From the NCBI GenBank assembly GCA_902728285.1, contig CACVBU010000004.1, forward strand, positions 667,909 to 731,908: DNA of 64,000 nucleotides, given 5' to 3'. This document shows positions 21,781 through 64,000 of the stretch, piece after piece. The position numbers were made by a program, and so were the translations under genes. The notes under the pieces are model-generated. The model searched no databases. It was not told the origin of the DNA and saw only the letters and a list, made by a program, of their open reading frames with translations. This DNA is from Clytia hemisphaerica. Its lineage: Eukaryota > Cnidaria > Hydrozoa > Leptothecata > Clytiidae. Within the stretch, counting starts at the first letter, position 1; each line of letters begins with the position of its first letter.

Positions 21781-24344
21781 TGACCAAAATGTTATTATGA
21801 TGATATTGTTGTCTGTCGGTACGTCGCCGTACGTCGCCAATGCTGGAGAAGGTATATAACGGGAATACGTCGTGACGGTACTCCCGTCGCTAGCCGTTAT
21901 TTTACAAATTCTTTCCCTTATGACGTTTGTAAAAGAGATATTTTCGATTCCAATTAAATTTCACTTTATAACTAATTATGTGACTCTATGATGGATATTT
22001 AAATCATGATTTTAAAAATTCTATCGTTGCATTGTTGGAGTATAAATAATAATGTTTTAGGTGCTTTTAAATTGTAAAGAAATGGTTCATCTACCATTTT
22101 GATGACGTCATTATTTCTTGGTTTTGTGACGTCATCATTGACAATGTCTCTTATTGGTTAGTTGGTCGTATTAAAATAATACGCGCTTCAAGAGAGAGAG
22201 AATAATTTTATTTCTGTACTGTATAATGTAGTGTTGTTTTATTTTTAAACGAATTTGTTTCATTTTACTACGATACTTACGTAAGAGACAAATATATATG
22301 AATAGGCTAACAAATTTGAATCGGAAGGCGTAAAATCAAGAAAAAGAGTCCCCTCGATAGCACCCGGCTACATGGTAAACATCCCGGCTAATTCTTCTCC
22401 TTGTTTTAATAGGTTCTCCAAACTACTCATACCGTCCCCCAGGTTATTCCAGACCCTATCTATTGGTAGCCGAGTAGAGAATAGAAATGAAATCGCCATT
22501 TTGAAAGTTTACTGGATCGAATATGTCAAGCGGCTTTCTGTGACGTAATAGAGAGGAAATTTTCTTTTGGAGTAAACACGAAACACGAGATCGGAAATTT
22601 CACACAAATTCTAGATTGTGTCCGCATAGAAAAAATATTCAACATAATTAGTCAACTACGGTCATTAAAATAAGATAATTTTTATATTAAGTGTAATTTA
22701 TGCATACAAAGAAATAAGACTTTGATTTCAGTACCATTTATTATTAGAATTTTTTTTTTCAATGTTCTTTGGTTTTGCTACGTACGTTTTTTACTTTTGT
22801 TTTTATTTTTTTGATGCTTTTTTTTCTCGTTTACATTATCTCGATAGGTTTACAAGCTCTTAGATATTTCGGAGAAGGTCTTCACTATTACTTCAGTGTA
22901 ATAACTAGTTCATCTTTAAAATCACGTGACCTTGAACGCTACTTGGGCGATACGTTACTCAGGGTGTTCAAAAGGTTTTTTCGCTAAAGCCTTACTACCC
23001 ATGACCTAATTCGGACTCATCAAATTTAAAGTAACCTTCATTTTTGTAATATAATAACAATATTTTAGATAAAGCTTTATTTTTTGTGAAAACAATTAGA
23101 GCGATCAATTTTTGTGCTTAGATATAGCTGTTTTTCGGTCTCGTAAAGTTTTTTTGGTGACGACGCTTTTTTAATTTTCCTAGATTATATATTATTCGTC
23201 ATATTTTTCCATCTTTTGCTTTTCTAAAACTTTTGAATTACAATTTGGGACAGGTTTCGTACCACCCACGCCTCCTATGGGATCGCGCTTGTAAAGTCAT
23301 ATGGACCCTCGCCCTTTGCCGAATCACAATTGTTTTCACTCAAACTCGCATTAGCCTTTCCAATCCAGCCCGTCGATTGTCCTAACTAAATTTTGCTTTA
23401 GAAGCAGTTAGAAGTTCTTTTCTGAGCAACTTGATTAAAAGACTGCTTGCTATTTTTTGCTCATTTTTCTCTTGCGCTCAATGCTAATTCCTTACCTTCA
23501 ATTTTAACTAATAACGACTTATGGCATTTTCTCATTTTATTATAAGATATAGAATTTTTTCTCTAAGTTATATTATTATTGTTATTTTAATGATCATTAC
23601 ATTGAATAATGTCCAAAAACTAAAAGCTATCATCTGAAACGTTTCTTTCTCACTTGTCCTAAATTAAATATTTCGATTAATTATCACTCATTCGATTAAT
23701 TCAGTTCTTCGAAGTAAGATGGCATTCTCCTTGCACTGCTTACCAAACTCCAAAGCGTATTATCAGCTTTTTTATTCTTACGAATAGCGCTAAATAATAT
23801 ATTTTCTGGGCGTCAATGAGTAACATAAATAAAGCCTGGGATACACGGGGACGAGGTTAACCTAACTCAAGCAAGTCGTGGTTTTCGAGGTAAATCATAT
23901 CCCCCTTGGAGTTACAAATAACCGGGAGCCTACTAAACTTTTGATATTTAAGCCAAGATGAAAGTTCAAAGCATCCATTAAAAGAATTGGTTTAATGTTT
24001 CGGCCATCTGGTGATTGAGAGCCTTACGCGTTATATTCAAATTTTAAAGGTATTTATCCCAGGGAATGGCTTAAACCCACAGGTGAGATCTTATTTTCCC
24101 CATAGTAAAAATTGGAATTACCCAGGGGAGTTTCGAAATTACCATGTTGGATTTTCTAATTTTCATGCTAAAATTTCTAAATTGGCAAATTCTCCAGGGG
24201 AATTTCTGATTTCCACTGGGGAATATCAAAACTACCTATGTGAATCCTTGATTTACCATTGGGGATTTTTGTAATTCCTCGTAGAAAAATTTTACAGTGC
24301 ATGCACAAAATTGTTCAGTTTAGGAATTAAGCATTTCAATGCAG
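21781..24344. other. Kinesin 3' flank and intergenic sequence
   Basis: No gene recognised. The kinesin 3' UTR must begin here, but I cannot place its end. A hairpin at 22100-22138 pairs GATGACGTCA with TGACGTCATC (CRE-like cores). From about 24090 to 24290 a degenerate tandem pattern of 20-25 bp with AATTTCTGATTTCCACTGGGG-like units is visible. Confidence 0.5.
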
Positions 24345-24360
24345 CAAATTTGTTATTTTT

Positions 24361-24598
24361 CACTGGAAATGGAGGGGCTCTATCTTACAATTCCTGCATT
24401 ACTAAAAATAGACAAAAAAAACGACAAAAAAGAATGACAAATTTCATATTTTGCCACAACCACAACCCTGACCGAAAGTGACTGTACCATCCCTTCATTT
24501 CTCTTTGTTTATCACGGGAATTAACTACATGTGGTTTAAAGGAACGGCAAATTACGCATTAATGCAGGAATTGCAAGATGCACCCACTGGAAATGGAG
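24361..24598. mobile_element. Small TIR element with a 14-bp flanking direct repeat
   Basis: CACTGGAAATGGAG occurs at 24361-24374 and again at 24585-24598, directly outside inverted ends that share CAATTCCTGCATTA. The direct repeat looks like a target-site duplication, but 14 bp is long for a DNA transposon. Confidence 0.7.
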
Positions 24599-25156
24599 TA
24601 TGAAACATTGTTTTTGAAATTAGGTAATGTTCATAAGTTTTCTTTCAATAAAATATATCATCAGTTCAATAAATAATACATTGAGTTTGCATATAAAAAA
24701 AGTTTAACAAAATCGTTCATATTTAACCTGGTCAAAAATCTATGATTGACAATTAAAAATATTTTACAAAGCAGATGTTGATAAATTTTTAATTTTACAG
24801 TTAAATAATATTGTTAAATTAAGCATATTATCGATGCGCCAGTTAAGAATTTTGTATTTCTTTCTTTCTTCAGGCACGGTATATAGGATATATGGCGTCA
24901 AAAGATAACACAAAAATGTTTTGAAGATAATGATGTCGATCATGAGTCTAAATCACACTTTTTATGTAGACTAGCAAACTAGTCTGTAAATTAATCATGT
25001 CAGAGGGCGGGAACATAAAGGCGGCGGGCGTTTGCTAGAATAGGAGCTGCGTAGGAGAGCGAGCAAAAGTTGGTGAGAGGCTGCTGATATACAGACTAGA
25101 ACATTCTGCCACGGCCTCATTTTGGAGGTTGTGAGAACGGAGGAGTGCTTTCCTAA

Positions 25157-25563
25157 ATTTTGGAGGGAGAAAAGCCGACAGACCACTTTGTTTTGAATTT
25201 TGGGTGGTGGAGGAGCCACCTTTCAAGTTTTGAAACTTTTACATCTTTAGTTGTTTTTGTTATTCATACATTCTTAGAAAGGTAAGTATTTGCAATTTAG
25301 CTTCAGTTTTCTACAATCATCAAAAGTGTACAAGGATTGTTCAGTTTTCCTTATGCAGGTTGGTGGTATATGTTACGTGCTTTTGGGGCTTTTTGCTAGC
25401 CTCTTTCATTCAAGGTAAGAAATATTTTTTCTAACAGTCTAATTTGGTTCCACCTAAATACTTTTTGCTTTTTATTTTAGTACTTACAGACTACTTGTTA
25501 AGGAACTTGATTACTCTAGTCTCATTGTGGCTAAGTGAACCCCTCCAACACTCTTTTCTATGA
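25157..25563 (+). other. Candidate short spliced transcript (weak)
   Basis: Strong splice-like signals occur in order: donor AAAG/GTAAGTA at 25281, acceptor TTATGCAG at 25358, donor CAAG/GTAAGAA at 25414, acceptor TTTATTTTAG at 25480. Joining 25157-25281, 25359-25414 and 25481-25563 leaves 87 codons open to a TGA, with hydrophobic runs (LVVYVTCFWGFLLASFIQ). There is no ATG in the open frame, the introns (77 and 66 nt) are shorter than the others in the window, and the product resembles nothing I know. It may be a non-coding RNA, or chance. Confidence 0.2.
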
Positions 25564-25699
25564 ATACAACAGTAACACTAACCAGGCAGGAACTCTGCTC
25601 AAAAGTACCCAACAAAATAACCTTTTTGAAAAAATTTTGACACTATTTTAAGAATAATAACATATCATAATAATCAATAATTCTGACACTTTTAATATC

Positions 25700-25781
25700 T
25701 CACGATAACCTAACACAGGTTTTCAAGCCGTACCAAAAATTTTTTGGTACGGTTTGAAAACTATTTTTAGGTTATCGTGAG
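25700..25781. repeat. Hairpin element, CTCACGATAACC arms
   Basis: CTCACGATAACCTAACACAG pairs with the complementary GGTTATCGTGAG end; the inner part GTACCAAAAATTTTTTGGTAC is itself a perfect hairpin. Confidence 0.8.
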
Positions 25782-26589
25782 AACAAACAGCGTTTCCTGG
25801 TTAGTTTAAAGAAACTCCAAAGATTATCCCTCTCATCACTCTCAATGTCATTACTGCCAGGCTGCTGTCTGACAGTCCGACCCTCTTCAACAGACTCACT
25901 GCTACAAAAAACAACCTGTCCTGACTGTCAGCATGTAACGTACCAGCCAAGCACAGGAAAATTACACGTACACATAGAAAATTAAATGGAAAACTTACAG
26001 AAAAGTACTTACTTTTAATAGTTAAGATGTCATATGTTGAATAACTAAAACTCCAACCTCAAAACAAAGACACATTGGTGCATAATTATTATTATAAGTG
26101 TATTATTATAATTAAGTATTTCAGTCTGTCGAATGAAAAATGTAACATCTGTCATGTACAAATTTAATTTGTGAAAAATTGAAATTTGCAGAATTTAGTG
26201 CTGTGATAAGATAGCTCTGATAGAAAATCCAGAGTTTATATGGTGACAGAAAAGTTTTTGGGTACACGTATTCATGATTTTAGAAAAATGCAGTATTTTT
26301 TTGTCATGAGAAGAGAATTATTGTAAATTCTGACCTTTTTCTATAGACTGTGGCTATGTGCTGAAGAATTTTCTTGTCACACCAAAAATGCTGAAAAATT
26401 AACCTTACACTTTAAGATTTATGGCTAAATTTTTTTGGGAGTTTTCTTGCCACACTAATTTTACAATTTAATATAATTATTTAAATTAAAGTTACCTGTT
26501 TGAGAATTTTTTTGTTGTCAAAACTGAGAATTCTGAATTTTCACCATAATATAAATTCTGACAAATTTTCATCTACGTACAACTATAAT

Positions 26590-26915
26590 TTTGGGGAAAT
26601 CCCACTTGTTCGACAGTATACTTGTCCGACGGTACATTTGTTAGACCGGTTGTTTGACAGTTATTAGTTTGACACCCATTTGCTCGACTGCATGGTTGTT
26701 CGACGACCACTTGTTCCACACTCTTCTCTCAAACAACTGGTCTGTTGAACAACTATATAGATTGTCGAACAAGTGGATTGTCAATCAACTGGGTTGTCGA
26801 TCATTTTGGCACCCATTTGTTCCACAACCCACTTGTTCGACATTCAATTTGACAAGAATTTGTTGAACAAGTAAGCTGTGGAAAAAATGGGTTGTTGAAC
26901 ATGTGACATATACTT
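26590..26915. repeat. Degenerate TTGTTCGACA repeat region
   Basis: About 15 variants of (A/C)CTTGTTCGAC(A/G), spaced 15-20 bp, first in one orientation and then complementary (TGTCGAACAAGTGG) from about 26760. It looks like an internally repetitive, inverted element of unknown class. Confidence 0.6.
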
Positions 26916-28234
26916 ATCACCCATTTTTCTGTAAATTGTAAGTATGTGTACTATAAAATTAACTTCACACTTGAAGATTTATGGCTGAATGAAAAAAATG
27001 AGTTTTCTTGCCACACTAATATGGCAATTTAAAAATATGTAAATGTTTAAAGTTATAGTAGGTACTATGTGTTTGAGAAATCTTTGTTGCCAAACTGAGA
27101 ATTCTTAATTTTCTCCATAAATTCTGCTAAATTTCCCTCTACGTAAGTATATATAAGTTTTGGAAAAAATACTAGAATTGAGTAAAACATAAGCATGGCG
27201 AAAAAATTTAATCATTTTTAGATGTAAGAAGACTTTTAATATTTCATAATTTGAAAGAAAATATTTTTTGGAGAAATTTGTCAGTGCCGCTTTACCATAA
27301 CTTTATTTCTACTCCAAACTGTGTAATTTTATCATAGGGATAGATACAGTACGTATTAAACTCAAAACAAAGGGATAACCAGGTAGATATTCACAAAAGT
27401 TTGTAGCACTTCCAATACACACGACATTGTGTCAGTGTGGAGTAGTAGTCTCTGGTAGTCCAACAACCATATATTTTTGATAAAGAACCTTTGACTTGTG
27501 AGTCCTGGAAAATTAAAACGTCTTATGTGTTTGAATGTCAGTAAATAATATTGTTAGCTACTGTACCTGGGTTATCCCTTTGATTACCACCTGCAAACCT
27601 AGGAAAAAGAAAGCTGAAATGAAAAAAAAAACTCACAGTCCATAGTGTTTGCAATCTGAATACTCCATTCCTAAAATTGAATGAGTTATGAATAGGAAAA
27701 GATAACAAGTCAACAAGTTCTGATAACTGATGTTACAAGATTTTCCATCTTCTCTTGCCTCTCAAATCAAAACAAAAAACAATCAAAAATGAGCCAAAGA
27801 ATTTTGCATGCAGAGAACCATGAAGAAAAGAAAGCCACATATACACAAAGAAGAGACTCATCAATAAGAAACAAGAAACAAAACAAAATCTTTTCAAATA
27901 AAAATTTCCACTAGAAGTCAGCCATTATTTTTTCCAATCACTCCCTCCTCAAAAATCAAAACAACACGATCTGCGACTTTGACGGAAGTTTTCATTTCTC
28001 ATTTCACGAATTTCTCAAAGTTCATTCATTTCTACAACGCCGAAATCTGGCGTTGTAAGATTGGGGCTTCAGCTTAGCCGTTTTTTCCTTCCTGGGGTTT
28101 CGCTCCAGTCGGGCTTTCAGCCCTCGCCGCCGACAAAATTTCTTCCTACGCTTACCTAACTCCTACGCTCACTTTTCCCGCGTGATACCGTTCCAGCCCG
28201 ACTGACGTGCCAGTCTATTTTTATGTAGAGATAA

Positions 28235-28478
28235 TAGGGAGGTTAAGTATCAAAGATAAATCAACGCGACGAACGAACGGGTTTTGACCCGCAACCTGCA
28301 GTAAACATGTGGACCTGCATTTTCTAGAATCCAGGCTAAAACAGCTCAAGAACGAAAAACCGTGAAAATCTTCATTGTAAACAAAGAAGAATATAACATC
28401 TACTTTGCTACCCTTACCATCTTGCAGAGAAAAGGCCCGTTCGTCGCGTAGATTTATCTTTGATGCTTAACCTCCCTA
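28235..28478. mobile_element. MITE with TAGGGAGGTTAAG ends
   Basis: The ends TAGGGAGGTTAAGTATCAAAG and CTTTGATGCTTAACCTCCCTA are inverted and extend inward through GATAAATC to a CGCGACGAACG/CGTTCGTCGCG block. The outermost bases allow a TA target duplication (Tc1/mariner-like). Confidence 0.82.
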
Positions 28479-28566
28479 ATGTCAATGGTTTTCTAAATTC
28501 AATACATACCTTTCAAAATCACATTCATAAAAACCTTCTCTAGACAAAAACACCTATCAACCCTTA

Positions 28567-28668
28567 CCCAGCTGGCACACAACGTTGTGTCAACGTTTAT
28601 CTAACGTTCGCAACGTCCATATAACGTTGGAGTAACGTTAAAACAACATTGTGTGCCAGCTGGGTTAA
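28567..28668. mobile_element. AACGTT palindromic MITE, ACCCAGCTGGCACAC ends (copy 1)
   Basis: ACCCAGCTGGCACACAACGTTG at the left is mirrored by GTGTGCCAGCTGGGT at the right. The body is a chain of AACGTT/ACGTTA motifs. Copy 2 at 55534-55631 has more perfect arms. Confidence 0.85.
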
Positions 28669-29011
28669 CCGGTTCTTTATAGGTGATTGGTAAAATGATT
28701 TTGGATAAGATTTTTCTTTCGGCGACACACAAATTCACGGTGAAAGAAACGCACTTCATTAAAAGAAATTTTCGTGAACTATTGAAAAAAGGAAGCCTGA
28801 TTTATTGAAAGTGTCAGATGTTCCAAAATTAGTCGAGCTTGATACAATACTAAGAATAGTTCGCCATCAACTGGCGATTTTAATAATTCTGCGCTGTTTG
28901 TTTCTTTCTTTAGTGGTCGAACCTACTTTCTACAGGTCTGGATTATCTGCGTCTTCAGGTGCAATTGTTCCTCTCCGAATGACAGCTCTTTAAGATTCCA
29001 ATCAAAAGGAT

Positions 29012-29483
29012 TTTGACAATGCTGTATTTCTCATTTTTGTGCCATTCGGATCCTCTGAATATTCCATATATAGTTTATCTGACCATACCATTATTAGACC
29101 ATTAAAATGATTTTTCTTATTTCTGTGTTATTCGGGTCCTCTAAATATTCCATACGTGCGAAGTTTTAGTTTATTTGACCATACCATTAGAATGATTTAG
29201 CCAGTACTGCATTGCTTATTCCAGTGCTATTTGGGTCATCAAAATATTCTATATATGCGAAGCCTTAGTTTATCTGATCATACCATTAGAATGATTTAGC
29301 CAGTACTGCATTGCTTATTCCAGTGCTATTTGGGTCATCAAAATATTCTATATATGCGAAGCCTTAGTTTATCTGATCATACCATTAGAATGATTTTGAC
29401 AGTACTGCATTGCTTATTTCAATGCTATTCGGGTCCTCGAAATATTCCAATCGTGCGAAGCCTTAGTTTATTTGACCATACAA

Positions 29484-29485
<2 letters not shown>
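29012..29485 (-). repeat. 99-bp tandem array in the PASK 3' UTR
   Basis: Five downstream units with a period of 99-100 bp (unit starts near 29012, 29112, 29196, 29295 and 29394). Each matches the final coding segment of PASK, including GACCCGAATAGCA, CAGTACTGTCAAAATCATTC and the TAA stop, followed by a CAAATAAAC or AGATAAAC block. The units at 29196 and 29295 are nearly identical. The first coding unit (29493-29560) encodes the last residues of PASK. Confidence 0.9.

Positions 29486-64000
<34,515 letters not shown>

Noticed and set aside
26654..26866. 70-residue frame with repeated CST motifs
   Set aside because: It follows the degenerate TTGTTCGACA repeat.
28861..28993. Extra PASK terminal exon
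   Set aside because: No fitting acceptor and phase; the tail exon 29484-29785 already ends the frame.

Overview
This is nuclear DNA from an animal: AT-rich, intron-rich, full of short transposable elements, with exons joined by canonical GT-AG introns. Both large genes are metazoan (a KIF13-type kinesin and PAS-domain kinase). I cannot name the species. The element load and tRNA-derived SINEs fit an aquatic invertebrate, but nothing seen separates tunicate, cnidarian, mollusc or others.

Layout. (1) 1-21,780, plus strand: the 3' 25 exons of a KIF13B-like kinesin, from the FHA domain to a C-terminal CAP-Gly domain. The motor domain lies upstream of the window. Exon phases agree through the whole chain (3,426 nt; 1,141 codons plus stop). 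Introns hold two tRNA-derived SINE families, several palindromic MITEs, a dead non-LTR retrotransposon fragment and a large tandem-repeat element. (2) 21,781-29,000: intergenic, repeat-rich, with one weak candidate spliced transcript. (3) 29,484-64,000, minus strand: PASK, 18 exons in frame (1,164 codons plus stop in the window), with PAS-A, PAS-B, a long acidic linker containing a tandem peptide repeat, the complete Ser/Thr kinase domain and a Ser-rich tail. The 5' end lies beyond the window. PASK and the kinesin are convergent. (4) Inside the last PASK intron (29,786-42,657), on the opposite strand, are two paralogous three-exon genes at 35,396-36,854 and 40,159-41,316. Each encodes a small secreted peptide of about 70 residues: signal peptide, acidic middle, basic C-terminus. 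Both introns are phase 1 in both genes, so each module sits on its own exon. I do not recognise the family; an antimicrobial or other host-defence or signalling peptide is a reasonable guess. This pair is the best candidate here for something undescribed.

The repeat landscape is informative. Four copies of a pearl/Helentron-like element carry tandem units of about 480 bp beside a (TTCG)n-type microsatellite and share one hairpin end. An AT-rich MITE family is present in about ten copies, one directly upstream of each peptide gene. hAT-like, piggyBac-like, mariner-like and 9-bp-duplication elements are visible with their ends, and at 43.6-45.7 kb three elements are nested in one another. The 3' UTR of PASK is a 99-bp tandem array grown from its own last codons and stop.

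All gene models come from reading splice sites and frames by eye; no search or transcript data were used.
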